Source: Morinoia aosen
Taxonomy: Eukaryota; Arthropoda; Malacostraca; Amphipoda; Talitridae
NCBI GenBank assembly: GCA_030386875.1
Contig: CM059563.1
Coordinates: forward strand, 45,724,102 to 45,788,101
Direction of reading: 5' to 3'
Length of the DNA: 64,000 nt
Part shown: positions 10,224 through 21,555 of the stretch, piece by piece
Layout: each line of letters opens with the position of its first letter
Numbering within the stretch: the first letter of the stretch is position 1
The notes under the pieces: model-generated
Seen by the model: only the letters and a program-made list of their open reading frames with translations
Told to the model about the DNA's origin: nothing
Database searches by the model: none
Made by a program: the position numbers and the translations under genes

Positions 10224-12550
10224 ATGGAGCGGTTAACGAGTGCAGAACTGATCACATGCATTTCATGTACGGAGCTGCAGCAAGAAATGCTTTACTTGCT
10301 TCACAGTTGTACAGAGAACGTGGAGGGAGTATATATACAGTATATCCTAGCTCCATGATAGAGAACGCTCCTCTGATCGTGAGGTTCCTGGACACAGGTT
10401 CTTCACCAACTTACACAGAAGATTGCGTGAAAATGGAAACTTCAAGATAAACAGACAGGAAACAGGGCGTTCACGCAACGATCACCTAGGACGAATCATT
10501 CAACATTTTGAACAATATCCTCGTGATAGTACACGCTATGCTGCTCAACATTTAAGCATTTCAAGTCATGTTACTGTATGACGAGAACTGCACGGTCAAA
10601 ACTTACACCCATATCATTTTCAGTGTGCGAAGTTTACTTCCTACAGATCATGAGCCTCGCATGCAATATGCTCAGTGGTTTTTGCAAAAAGAAACAAATG
10701 ATGTCGGTTTTCCGAGGAGAGTCCCGTTCACTGATGAAGCATCTTTCACTCGTTGTGGTGTGTTAAAATACGCACAATTCTCACAATTATTGGGCTGTCA
10801 ATAATCCTCACATAACTCGTGTTCATCTACATCGCTTCAGCGTCTACGTGTGGGCAGGAATTGTAAAGGACAATTTAATCGGTCCATATTTGATGATTTT
10901 ACCTCTCTCTGGCCCTGCATACAGGATATTTTTCTACAAGAAGTTTTGCCTGCACTTTTAGAAAATATCCCTCTGAACATAAGTAGAAGAATGTGATTTC
11001 AACATGATGGAGCGCCAGCACATTATTTCCTTATATCACGAGAGGTTTTAGATGAACAGTTTCCCAATAGGTGGATTGGCAGAGGCGGCCCAGTGACATG
11101 GCCTCCTCGCTCACCAGTGTTGACACCACTTGATTTCTTCCTGTAGGGGGCGATGAAGGAGTTGGTGTATCCCAATTGAAAATTATCGCCCTTTTCAGGT
11201 AGTAAATTAGTCGTAAAAGGTCGAAAACGGCCCAAAAGGGCCAAAAATCACGACTTCAAACCGACTCCTACCTATACTTGGCCTATTAGGGCTTGAAAAG
11301 GGCTCTTCATTCAACTGGCCTTTTATAGGTCTAGTCAATGGCTGTTTGCGGGCTCATTCGGGTCGTTTAAAGTCGTTTTCAAGCCTTTTCGACGACCTCT
11401 ATTTGGACGCGTAATAGATTGTAAAAAGACTCGTAATCGTAAATGTTGTACAAGTCGTATTACTTCAGTAAATGTAAAGAACTAAATGAATTTCAACTAG
11501 CCTAACTTAGTTAAGTTAGATTAGGAAAGGTTCGTTAAACATCATCAACCTAATCGTTAAACATCATCAACAATACTATAAATAATTAATCCAGTCAACA
11601 TGAAAACTAGGATAGAAAAGCTAACTGCTGAGCATAACATCAAATTGGCACTTTATTAATGCATTATATAAAATAAATATGAATGATAGCTTATAACTGT
11701 TGGAACACTTGGGTTGTCGAACGCTGAGCATTCAACTTGTAGTGCTTTACCCTAGTTACCCCTCAACCTCGATTCTAGTCCTGCTATGTTCAGTAATCTT
11801 AATATATCCCAATGTAAATTTAATTTCGAAAAAGTTCCGACTTATGCGCCGCTTACCATCGATACCTACAGCCGGAGAAGTATAAACGTAAGTCCGCTGC
11901 TTCACTCGCCTCAAATCGGAACTCACTAGGCGAAGCAGCCACAAGACCCGGCCTTACAAACTCTTTATATCGTATAAAAAATCTGATGTTGGAGCTCTTT
12001 GAGGTCGTTGCAAGGCCCACTATAAGTCGTACGGAAGCCTAATAAGGCCGGTATTAGCCTTGATCAAGCAGTAAGGAAGCCCAAAAGGGCCGGTATTAGC
12101 CTTGATCAAGCAGTAAGGAAGCCCAAAAAGGCCAGGACGAGACTCGACCAAGCAATGGAAAAGCCAAAAATGGTCGTGAATAGCCTCGTTCAAGTAGTAG
12201 AGAAGCCCAAAATGGCCGTTGCATTAGCCGTTTCGATGCCCAGAAATAGCCGTTTAAATGGGCTAAAAATACTAGACATTTGCTCCGAAAAAGGCTAATT
12301 TACTGCTCGAAAACGACTAAACTCTTGGCTTATAACTGCCTGAAAACGATCTGTAAAAGGCTCAGAATTTCAATTGGGATGCCCCCCCCTGTGGATTCAG
12401 AGAAAGATCTGGTTGCCCGTATAGTTGATGCTGCAGCACAAATAACTCAGAAACCTGTGTTTTCAAATCTGTGCGGCAGTCAGTTCATGACTGATATGAA
12501 AAGTGAACTGAATTTCACGGTATTGGCACTTTGAACACCTCTTGAAAAAA
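10224..12550 (+). pseudogene. DD41D transposase pseudogene (interrupted)
   Basis: Starts with MERLTSAEL at 10224. After a frameshift a helix-rich DNA-binding region follows (HMHFMYGAAARNALLASQLY, RRLRENGNF, GRIIQHFEQYPRDSTRYAA). The three Asp of the DDE/D core are visible: FTDEASF (Asp codon 10733-10735), FQHDGAPAHY (11006-11008) and LTPLDFF (11132-11134). The last two are in one open frame with exactly 41 residues between them. VYVWAGIVKDNLIGPY lies between the first two. After the 11171-12378 insert the frame resumes with DSEKDLVARIVDAAAQIT. Multiple stops and indels make it inactive. It acted on its own terminal repeats by cut-and-paste transposition. Confidence 0.85.
11171..12378. mobile_element. 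1.2-kb DNA element nested in the transposase
   Basis: Begins CCCAATTGAAAATTATCG and ends with its inverse (CGAGA-like, then TTTCAATTGGG), a terminal inverted repeat of about 11 bp plus weaker extension. It is flanked by AT on both sides. Removing it with one AT restores the order VY-A-PP-VD expected in the transposase, so the insertion site is clear. Both arms are crowded with GGCC/GCCC-AAAA-GGC motifs in inverted orientation. 12040-12240 has tandem sub-repeats of about 42-60 bp (AGTAAGGAAGCCCAAAAGGG). No transposase is seen, so it is non-autonomous; superfamily unknown. Confidence 0.75.
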
Positions 12551-12945
12551 CAATAAAATTTATCGTTTGTGATTGCTTATTTTTTCCTGCAAAAAATTAA
12601 ATTCCTTAACTTATTTAATTGACCTTGTCTGCTTTCAATATCCTTATCTTTACTTTCTCTTTCCACACCTAGTATACGTTTAAATGGACTAAATTAGTAT
12701 GATTGGGTAATCAATAATACAAACTCTCGTGAATACAGTATTTTCACTTCTTCACTAGATCACTTAACCCAAATTCGTTGGCAGCCGGTGCATGAGCGCT
12801 TATTATTTAAGATTTAAGAATTTTTCAACTTGGAATTACTCGAAAACAGTGGAGTTTTAAAAAGTTTGTTACTCGTAAAAATCGCTTCGTTTTTCGATTC
12901 TCTATATATATTTTAGTTTTTTACCTCTAGTTCTGAAACACCCTG

Positions 12946-13429
12946 TATACCCGCTGTGACTTCAATAATGAACAATATACTTCAAAAACAAACATTTTTT
13001 CTAAAAGTAAACAGTCCCACTTGCAGTCCTGTTCTCTTGATTTCTTTACCTCTCTTTCCTTCAGTTTGAGTAGTGTCTTTCTCTTGTTGATTACATACTC
13101 TGTTGCGATCAGCGCAGACCATCCAAAACGCATTTCATTTTCACTTATTTTTAAACGATAGATACATTTCCTTTATTTCATAGTTATTCCTTTACACTGC
13201 CTTTCGCACGAACAACCAACGTTGAGCGAACAGCTCTTTGCCATTGCCCTGAAAATTAGCTTTTCCGAAATAAAACGCAATGCGTCAGGTGAGGCCGCGC
13301 TCATTAAAGAAAAGCAGGAGTTTAATTAATGAGCTTGTTGCCTCAGCGGCTGCAGACCCCGCCGTAGCTCCCATGCTCGCCTCGGCGATTGGTGGTCGAG
13401 GGAGTGGTTGCGGACTGCTTGGTGGCTGA
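12946..13429. other. Intergenic, no gene recognised
   Basis: Unique-looking sequence between the DD41D element and the 30-bp minisatellite. No domain in any frame. Confidence 0.45.
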
Positions 13430-13765
13430 GGGAAGGGCAGCTGATGGAATGATGGAAGGGTAGCTGAGGGAGAAGCTATGAACTGTTTGACAGCTGAGGG
13501 AGAAGTTATGGACTACTTGGTAGCTGAAGGAGAAGCTATGAACTGTTTGACAGCTGAGTGAGAAGTTATGGACTACTTGGTAGCTGAGGGAGAAGCTGTG
13601 AACTGCTTAGGAACTGAGGGAAGGGAAGCTAAGAGATGAGCTGTTAACTGCTTGGTAGCTGAGGGAGAAGTTATAGGCTGCTTGGTAGCTAAGGGAGAAG
13701 CTGTGAATTGCTTGGTAGCTGAGGGAGAAGCTGTGAATTGCTTGGTAGCTGAGGAAAGGGTGGTT
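13430..13765. repeat. 30-bp minisatellite, about 11 units
   Basis: Tandem unit of the type AGCTGAGGGAGAAGCTGTGA followed by ATTGCTTGGT. Some units differ at GTTATGGACTACTTGG or have a deletion. The minus-strand open frame (LSYQAVNSFS repeats) is a by-product of the 30-bp period. Confidence 0.9.
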
Positions 13766-13834
13766 GAGGAGATGTTTGTCTCCGGTAGAGGAGAACAGAA
13801 GCATAATTGGTTTCATTAATGATAAAATCATTAT

Positions 13835-14135
13835 TTAATTCATGACTCTATTGCGAAATAAAATAATCTCAACAGAGCAAAGAGAAGAGACCTTAAATGG
13901 GGAATGAATGCACAAATTGTGTTTTAGCTCACGATCTCTTACGCAATGAAACTCCATATTAACAATGAAAAAGAAGAAAAAATAAGAGGGAGTTAGCGGA
14001 AAAAGTATGAGCACTGGAAATAGCAAAGTGGGTTGAACGAATAAGAAGTTCTGAAAGCCAATCTGTAGCTGAGGTAACCTAACAGTATCCCATAGACCTA
14101 GGGATGACAGTCCTTCATAGAGCAAGATGGACAAA
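13835..14135 (-). repeat. Diverged SINE-like family copy
   Basis: Shares AGCTCACGATCTCTTACGCA and GACAGTCCTTCATAGAGCAAGATGG-like blocks with the copies at 38270-38530 and 40430-40795. It is more decayed than the copies with target duplications. The 99-codon minus-strand frame in it is not a gene. Confidence 0.5.
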
Positions 14136-16089
14136 CCTAACTAAACTAAATTTATTGCCTATCTCATGTCCCTTGAATGGAGTAGTTGATCCCAATATAT
14201 AAAATAATATAGTATTCTAAAAGAAGATGTGGCGGAATGATTTAAAAGAGCCCCACCATAAAGATTTTGACGGTTTGTATCGGAATGTAAAAGAATTTGA
14301 TAGAGTACGTTGTTGGAATAAATCCAAAAATCGACGACTTTCGACCTCTCTATACCTCGCTTGTTTCAAAATTTTCGCCATGTTTTGCTTTCGTTTTGGT
14401 TTTCCTTGTCATACAATATGTTGTTGGCGAAAAGAATGCGATAGTTTTAAGAAAAATGTTCACCTAAGAGCTCGCTAATATTTCAGTATGAATTATAAAA
14501 TTATCACTAACAACACTATAACCGTTCATTTCCGCCGAACGTTAGAAATTACTCACTTCAAAACAACGAAGCACAAATACGTTCAAGATAAATAAAATAA
14601 ACCGAACTACTGGCACGGTCAGCTCATTCAGTTTACCTCAGCGCACTTATTTTATTTTCGAGAGGCCTTCATTACTCGACGCCTTTTCTTCTGCTGCCAT
14701 TGAACTCTTCTAAGAATTTTCGAGGATTTTGAAAGACCTCAAAGAACAGATCAAGGGCCAGCCGTGGCTGCGCTCTACAAAATAACAAAAGACGCGAGCA
14801 CGTCGACGGCAGCGCAGTTTTGAGGACCTCCTGTCAGCCGTGAGGGAGGACGCGACAATTTCTTTGACCGACACCGGCGCAAAATCCCAAAACTTCGCCA
14901 GAATGACGTGTTATTGTGCTGCTGGACTTTGACGTTGGAACGTGAATATTTTCTCGGCAGAATTTCTGAAGAGGAGTTTTGTATTTTGCGTCTGCGGAAT
15001 AAATACTCGTAGTTGTTAGAATATGTAATTGTATTCAATAGAAGTTGAGAAGGAGGACTACAATAAAAACATATTTAGCGTACAATTATTGAGTTCTTGT
15101 TTGAATTTTCTCACTTTTCACTCATTCTACATCAGCATCAAATTCATTACCTATTTCATACCTTTTCAGCTGTCCAATGAAAAAATCTAATTGTGAAAAA
15201 TTCCTACAAATAAAAAACGCCAGAACAAAATGCAAAATTGGAATTCGAAAAAAAAACAAGTATGAAATCCGTTGCAAAATACAAATTAATATTTTCCATC
15301 CGTTCTTTAGATATTAAGGTCGATTGATTATTTTCAGTTTCTCTTTCAGATGTTAAGCAAAACTAAGTATTCTCTGCATATTTTTCGATACCGAGTGCAA
15401 ACGAAGAGTCTTGAAGTAACTAAGATCTCAAGGACAATCGCATTACCTTCGTACCTCCCGAAATGAAATGAATGCACCTCACCACTCTGCATCACTCTGC
15501 AGAGAGATGTTGAAGCAGCTGAGTCTTTCCTGTCACTCATGAAAAGAGTGAGGTCAACTGGCTCCCAATCGGTTCGTAAAATGAATTAAAGGGAAATTAA
15601 CCGACCTCTCAATGAAAGTCTAAAACTCAAATTATTGGTCCACAGAAGAGATCGAGTGGTTCGAGTATCTTTTGTTGTTTTTACTGTATCCATTAAAATA
15701 AGTTATAAAATAATCATCTTAGGCACTGCTTTCCCTTGGCGCAAGGACAAAGTATCTCATTTTGGAAGAGAAAGATCCTTTGCTTGAGTCTGTAATACCT
15801 CAACTGTGTTATTTTTACCAGAACACGCGCAGCTTCTCTGGTAATTGTAGAAAATGGAGGCAAGTATGTAACGGAGGAGATTATAGAAGAGTACTGGAAG
15901 AGGTTCAACGACCTTGCGTGGAGCCTCCTTTTTCCCTTTTAACGAAACAATCCAAAATGGAATTATGGAATTCTGAACATCAGCTAATATTAAGAACAGA
16001 GTAACATTTAAAGATGTTTGCTTAAAAAAAGATGTTTTAAGTGTTATTTCTACTTGTAAATCATCAGCATATTTGCGAGAACAGATTCA
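14136..16089. other. Intergenic, no gene recognised
   Basis: No recognisable gene. 14690-14960 is richer in G+C (CGTCGACGGCAGCGCAG near 14800), but neither strand gives a known domain or a convincing exon. Confidence 0.4.
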
Positions 16090-16093
16090 TTAA

Positions 16094-16305
16094 CACTTTG
16101 ACTACCACGTGAGTTACCGGTGTACACGGAGGAAATTTTCATAAAGTTACTGGCCAACCAGTCGTCACAAATTCATACATACCTAGGGAAAACTGAATAA
16201 AAGTACGATCCAGTTAATGTTTGTGATTTTCAACATTACCCCTACTATTAAATTTAAACTTGAGTTGAATATTAAACTTCTGTTTTACCTGCCGCAGTCA
16301 AAGTG
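16094..16305 (+). mobile_element. TTAA-flanked MITE (piggyBac-like)
   Basis: 212-bp element bounded by CACTTTGACTACC on the left and GCAGTCAAAGTG on the right. It is flanked by TTAA (16090-16093) and TTGA (16306-16309). The TTAA target and 12-bp inverted ends are characteristic of piggyBac-derived MITEs. Four further copies or fragments occur in the window. It has no coding capacity. Confidence 0.8.
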
Positions 16306-17081
16306 TTGAAATGCGAAGAGGACTGGAATTATGGAGTAAATGCAAACAAAATATTCATTACAAGCATACAGATTCTCTTCAGCAATTCTCTCATTGCACT
16401 TTCTTTGCTATAAAAATAACGCTTTAGGGTCTCGTCCAAGACAGATACTTTACGAATAATTTAGATATCACTGCGTTATAAAATAAATATTTCAGCTGTA
16501 CCCAAACATAAATTTTGCAATTTTCTAGTCCGCCTTAAAAGCCCCGTATCCTGATGGCCTCCGTCCCCAGGGATCGATCTAAAATTCGTTTTTATCCCCA
16601 TAACTCTCCATACTCTCCTTCTCGCAGCCATTTTAAGAAGATAGAAAATATTGACAGAAGACGAATTGGACGGGAAAGTATACTCTTTTTTCGACTTTCA
16701 GTACAGTGCAGCGAGGAAGTGAAACTGGTAGAGAGGGTTTTGAATTAAATTCCGAGGATTAATTTCTGACACACGGTGAAACAAACCTTGGTTCGACATA
16801 CGATATTGATGGCGTGAGCTTTAGAGGATCGTTATAAATGATGGCTAATTCAATTCACGATACAATGTCACAAATTAATTTACTGATATGCACAAAGGTC
16901 TTCTGAATTGATGAGCTTTTCATATTTGTTATTCTGCTGAGGAGGAAAATATCAGAGATGGTCAGCAGTCACTTGACTCAGGAGACTTTCAGAAATATTG
17001 GAGAAAATATTGTCGTGGGAATTCTTTTTCAGCTTCAAGGATGTAAGCCATCTAATGAGTTTAGTCATTCGGCACTTTATA
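16306..17081. other. Intergenic, no gene recognised
   Basis: No repeat family or exon recognised in this stretch. Confidence 0.4.
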
Positions 17082-17689
17082 CAGGGTGTTTCAGAACAAG
17101 AGGTACAAAATTGCACCCTAGTGAAAAATTGCCATACAAACACTTTTTCTTCCCCGAAATTTTTCCGAAAAAAATCGGGTTTTCGAAATATTAGCTGCTT
17201 ATTATTTTACAGGATGAAATTTAACAATACAATTACTCGCAATATTTATTTTGAATTTACATTTCAAAAATTGTTCAAAATGTGTTCCACCTACACATCA
17301 AAGCACTTTTCAAATTTTAGCCTTAACGACTATTCGGAAACACGTCTGGCATTTCAGAAATCTCACCAGCAGCCACTGCAATTCTGGCCACGAAATCTTC
17401 CTTAGATTCAGTGGGTGTAGCATAAACAAGGCTCTTCATGTGTCCCCCCAAAAAACATGTGAAACCAAATTTTATTATTGTGAACTCTCATAGAATACAC
17501 GTGTTTGTAACGTAAATTCAAAGTAAATGTTGCGAGTAACTGGGTAATTAAATTTCATCCTTAAATACAATAAACCGCTAATATTCCAAGAACCTCACTT
17601 TCTTTTGGAAAATATAGAAGAAAACGTGTTTGTTTGGTCATTTTCTACTTAGGAGTGCAATTTTGTACCTTTTGTTCTGAAACACCCTC
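17082..17689 (-). mobile_element. Internally deleted DD41D element
   Basis: 608 bp with long terminal inverted repeats of about 200 bp. The left starts CAGGGTGTTTCAGAACAAGA; the right end read on the minus strand is GAGGGTGTTTCAGAACAAAA. TA lies on both sides. The ends match those of the element at 9898-12945. The short centre carries, on the minus strand, only the last part of the same transposase. It is a deletion derivative that a full-length relative could have mobilised. Confidence 0.85.
17290..17445 (-). pseudogene. C-terminal DD41D transposase remnant
   Basis: The minus-strand reading contains GHMKSLVYATPTESKEDFVA followed by RIAVAAGEISEMPDVFPNSR and a stop. It aligns with the C-terminal segment of the element at 9898-12945 (LVY, PVDSEKDLVARIVDAAAQIT). 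Everything upstream, including the whole catalytic core, is deleted. Confidence 0.8.
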
Positions 17690-18469
17690 TATACAATGCA
17701 AGTATAATTTTTTGCATCTTTTGTAGATATGCTTACTTTTTCGAAGAAAGATTTTCATTTATCATAGATGGATTTTCAAATACGTGGATATTTGTGTCCA
17801 ATAACTAACCGCCTAGATTACAGAATTTTTCTTACCCTATCACAAATTTATTTCCCCATAATCCTCAAATAATACACTTGTAGGTACTAAGACAGTCTCA
17901 TGAAAAATAAGAAAAAATTCATGAACATCAGAATTAAATGCGATTGACAACAAAAACTAACGTGTTTCAGTAACATACTCGCTTATCCTGGAAGCACTCG
18001 AATATTTTTCTATGTAGCACAGGCCATGACAGTGCCTTTGATTTTGAGAGAGGTAATCTCAATGGAAGACGGTAAGACTTGATTGCAACTTTCTGAAAAG
18101 GACAATGAAGTTCCACGAAATTGGTGCTTTAAGGTCGTGTATCTAGTGAACGGAGGTGCGACATTGCGTAGTACAAAATAAATAAAGCAGAAAGAACCCA
18201 AACTCACAATTCATAATTTTCTCTTCTTTGAGTCGTCCATAGCATCAAGGCTGCTCCTTTGAGTGTCTTCCTTTTGTGAGACGCTTGTATTACAGCCCAC
18301 AGCTTCAGCATTGTCTCCATCAGTGTTTATTTCATTGGAGACATATTTTGACATTTTGATTCAGAAGAGTATACAATAGAATAGGTTAGAATATAGCAGC
18401 GGAAAGGAACAAACTTGAGCATTTCGGGTGTCGTCCCCAAGCTCCGAGACGTCAGACATCAATCCGGCA

Positions 18470-18602
18470 CTCACAGTCATAACTTACAATCATTTACCGC
18501 CATCAGTTACAGCCATTTACACATTCACAGTCATCAGTTACAGTCATTTACATATTTACCGGCACCAGTTACAGTAATTTACATATTTACAGTCATCAAT
18601 TA
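18470..18602. repeat. Tandem repeat, left half (split by insertion)
   Basis: Repeats of about 30 bp built from ACAGTCATTTACATATTTAC and AGTCATCAGTTACAGTCA. The same repeat resumes at 19192, so the intervening 589 bp is an insertion into a pre-existing array. Confidence 0.85.
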
Positions 18603-19191
18603 AGCAGCGTTCACATGATCAATATTATTGACAATATTTACTAATAGTGTCAATATATTGATAGTGTGAACGGCGAACTGATGGACTGATGAAAATATTG
18701 ATGCGATCAAAAGTGCTCAGAAATCTCATCAATATTTAAGCATTCTTGGATTGATGGAAAATACTATATTGATCGTTTGAACGCAACCATAATATGTCTG
18801 TTAGTACAGGCGTGAAATCTCCCTGGGTTATCAATGGTTTCAAAATATTCAAAAGCTTATAATAGGTGTCATCGTTCATTCGGATGTTGTTATAAAAGTC
18901 TTTCAGTTCCGTTACCCTTATATCATTTAATAAAATCTCATGAATGTATTTACATATTGCGTTCCAAAATCCACTCCATCGCCCATTTCTTCCGATTTCG
19001 TCTCTTTTTCTGTAGCAAAACAGCGCAGCGCAAAACTTTCTTTTGTAACACCAACCACTTCCTAGGGAGTCCGAGCAACCAGCGATAGAAATATTGACAG
19101 AACATTATCGATCGTGCGAAATCGACACTGTCAATATCCGATACTGTCAATAAAAATACTGTCAGTACATACTGATAGTGTGAACACTGCT
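18603..19191 (-). mobile_element. PIF/Harbinger-like element, deleted
   Basis: 589 bp with terminal inverted repeats: AGCAGCGTTCACATGATCAA on the left, and AGCAGTGTTCACACTATCAG read on the minus strand from 19191, with similarity continuing about 20 bp. It is flanked by TTA on both sides (18600-18602 and 19192-19194), a 3-bp target duplication as in PIF/Harbinger. Its minus strand carries a transposase N-terminal remnant and lacks the catalytic domain. Confidence 0.8.
18770..19090 (-). pseudogene. PIF/Harbinger transposase N-terminus, frameshifted
   Basis: On the minus strand a basic/aromatic stretch, LLQKKRRNRKKWAMEWILER, is followed, after a +1 shift at about 18955, by YIHEILLNDIRVTELKDFYN and NIRMNDDTYYKLLNILKPLI. 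The arrangement of a basic W-rich tract, then an F-x-N-x-x-RM motif, then LL-x-x-L-x-P-L-I is what I know from the N-termini of HARBI1-like proteins. One frameshift and the absence of everything downstream make it dead. Identification is by motif pattern only. Confidence 0.7.
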
Positions 19192-19262
19192 TTACAGTCA
19201 TTTACACATTTACAGTCATCAATTACAGTCATTTACATATTTACAGTCATCAGCTTACACGC
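19192..19262. repeat. Tandem repeat, right half
   Basis: Continuation of the ACAGTCATTTACATATTTAC repeat that ends at 18602. It marks the pre-insertion allele. Confidence 0.85.
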
Positions 19263-19920
19263 ACAGGCGCTTAAATTTGCATGTGAACACAATAATTTTG
19301 TTCTACAGCGTTATTTTGATTCATGGTCACAAGATTGATTGATTATAGTTAGTTTCAGCCTACCGTAACACTACAAAAATGTTCACTGAATGACGTGGAA
19401 ATAGATTACGTGGAGGACGGTCTTCACTATTGTACATGCAATCTAAAATTAATTAGATTGCGGAATTATTAATATTAATAAATTAATTGTTTCGTAAACA
19501 GGTAAATTTGTGAACAATGACTCTACAGCCAATGAGGCTAATATACCGCTCGGGGTTTTACAACATAGCAATGCAACGAATTCGTTGGTTAGTCGTAGCA
19601 AAACCACACTCAATGAAAATGTCAATGATTTCGTTGCTATAAAACTATTCAACAGGACTGCACCCTAAAAGTTTGAAACACACGCTCGTTCGTTCATTTC
19701 GCCTGCGTCTCTGGTACCACGAACATGTAACTGCTGTGCAATGTTAACTAGTCTGCTGGTGATTGTCACTCTTACAGTACAAAAAAATGACTTCTATCTA
19801 GTCGCCTTATAATGTGTATTTTGTGGGGCTGCTTTTACTTGCACAATTGATTGTCATTTTTAACAATGTGATAGTATAAAAATATAATCTGTTTTATTTT
19901 TCAGCCTGAAGATCACTATT
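19263..19920. other. Intergenic, no gene recognised
   Basis: No gene or repeat family recognised. Confidence 0.4.
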
Positions 19921-20235
19921 ATAAAAGTAGCCGCGTCTGTCCGTCCGTCTGTGTGACCCCCTCTTCTAATCGACAGCTTTGATAGCAACAAGGATAAAGC
20001 TTAAGAAATACAAGAAATAATTCTATTGCATTATTTTTCTGTGGCTAAATTCCCTTTCACTTGGATTATGGTATCCAGAATACGCAATCGGCATATTTAT
20101 TCGAATAGAACTTTTGTTCGGAGCTTTCTCGGTTGAAAACGTTTTTGAAATTGTGATTTTCTTGAAAAGCTCCGAAGAGATAATAGATAAAAGATAAGAG
20201 ATAATCAGAATAAAATTCCGGCAAAAGAGGCCACC

Positions 20236-20620
20236 ATGGATAGAAATGTGTCCAACCGCAGGGGAGAAGTAGCAAGACTACGACAGCAAGAAAAACGCCA
20301 AAGACGACCGGATGAACAACGCGAAATGGCAAGACGAAGCAATGCTGCTCGCCAACGAGAAGCTAGAGCTAAATTGACCCTTGAACGACGCTTGGAAATT
20401 CTACGGAATAATGCAGAGCAGCACCGAGTAGCTAGAGAGAGAGCTTAACACATGAAAGAAGCGAGGAAATTTTTCGGCATAACGCTGGACAACATCGAGT
20501 GGAACGAGAGAATTTAACTCAAGAAAGATGGGATGAAATTCTTCAGATTAATGCCGACCAGCACGTGTGCACTAGTAATGATAGTAACATCGAGACGTCG
20601 ACTTTTATAGATTGACAGAG
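20236..20620 (+). pseudogene. Arg-rich repeat protein fragment, Helitron-like?
   Basis: An ATG at 20236 opens 70 codons of Arg/Glu/Gln-rich sequence (MDRNVSNRRGEVARLRQQEK, then REARAKLTLERRLEILRNNA). After a stop the pattern continues in shifted frames as two more units of about 24 residues (LTQERWDEILQINADQH at the end). The units resemble the Arg-rich repeat modules (STPR-like) that often precede helicase regions in insect Helitron proteins. Upstream at 19930-19955 lies TCTGTCCGTCCGTCTGTGTG, common in such repeats. No helicase or Rep domain is present. The Helitron link is an inference; what is certain is a degenerate repeat-coding segment. Confidence 0.45.
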
Positions 20621-21039
20621 GTACAGAATTTTACCGATTGTCATGGTGGAGTAAAAAAAGGCTGAGTGAATTCATTTTCATTTTAACACGTGAAGAACTG
20701 GACATTTTTCGATAAGTTGAGAAGTTGGAAAAAAAATTTCAACCTATTTGATTGCTGGACTCATGCAAACGTAATTCTTAAGAAACAACTGTACCTGCAC
20801 AAGAGTAAGGAAGCTCCCGTTACATTTTTATGAACCTTTTCAAAAAGAAATTCAGTAAAATACCTCTTAGTAAGCATATGATATGAAAATCAATCCTGAC
20901 TGCTTGTTAAGCCGTTTATTTAGAAGTTTTTGATAAAATTCGTAAATGTTGGATTCGAAATTAAAATTCCTGTCCTTCTGAATTGTATTTCTTCTTCTAA
21001 TACGTTAATCAGATGCTTCTTATCTCTGGCGCGAGGAAT

Positions 21040-21270
21040 GACGACCCCAGGAGAGAGACCTAAGTTACTTCACCAACAGACAGACAGGTCTTCAGAACAC
21101 ATAACTTTCATACCCACCGTGATTCGTTCAATTTTCACATGTTCTTTGTTATCTATTTACCTTTTTCTTTTTTCTTCCTACATAAGCTGCTGCTTTCATG
21201 CACGGGGTATCCCGTATCGGAGCACGCCTTGTGCATCGATTCCGAGTTACCGGTGCAAGTTACATAATAA
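21040..21270 (+). repeat. Diverged SINE-like family copy
   Basis: Contains GCACGGGGTATCCCGTATCG and CTTGTGCATCGATTCCGAGT, matching the block GCACAGGATACCCAG of the copy near 38290 read on the other strand. Ends not defined. Confidence 0.4.
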
Positions 21271-21555
21271 ACGAAAACATTCGATACATTGAATAGGATC
21301 AGTGAACAGTGACTTCATATATCATTGAATAACCCAATTCATGAATAATTCATGTATTTATAAAACGGTTTTTGGACACCATCTAAAAAGAGGTTAACAA
21401 TGACATTTGAATTCTTGTACATGAAATTAGACCTCAGTTAGAAATGAAGTAACACAGCGAAAGTTACATGCAATAACTCAATATTTAGAAGCGCAATAGC
21501 CTGAAATGATTCGTACGACGAAATAGTCCTTGGTAGCTCTGCATGTCAGCTGCTG

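Larger units (their letters stand above)
9898..12945 (+). mobile_element. Decayed DD41D Tc1/mariner element with nested insert
   Basis: Bounded by long terminal inverted repeats of about 180 bp: CAGGGTGCTTCAGAACTAG from 9898, and CAGGGTGTTTCAGAACTAG read on the minus strand from 12945. They are flanked by TA (TATA on each side). Inside is a plus-strand transposase pseudogene whose last two catalytic Asp are 41 residues apart, the spacing of rosa-type (DD41D) elements. A 1208-bp insert at 11171-12378 splits the gene, so the uninterrupted element would be about 1.84 kb. Confidence 0.85.
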
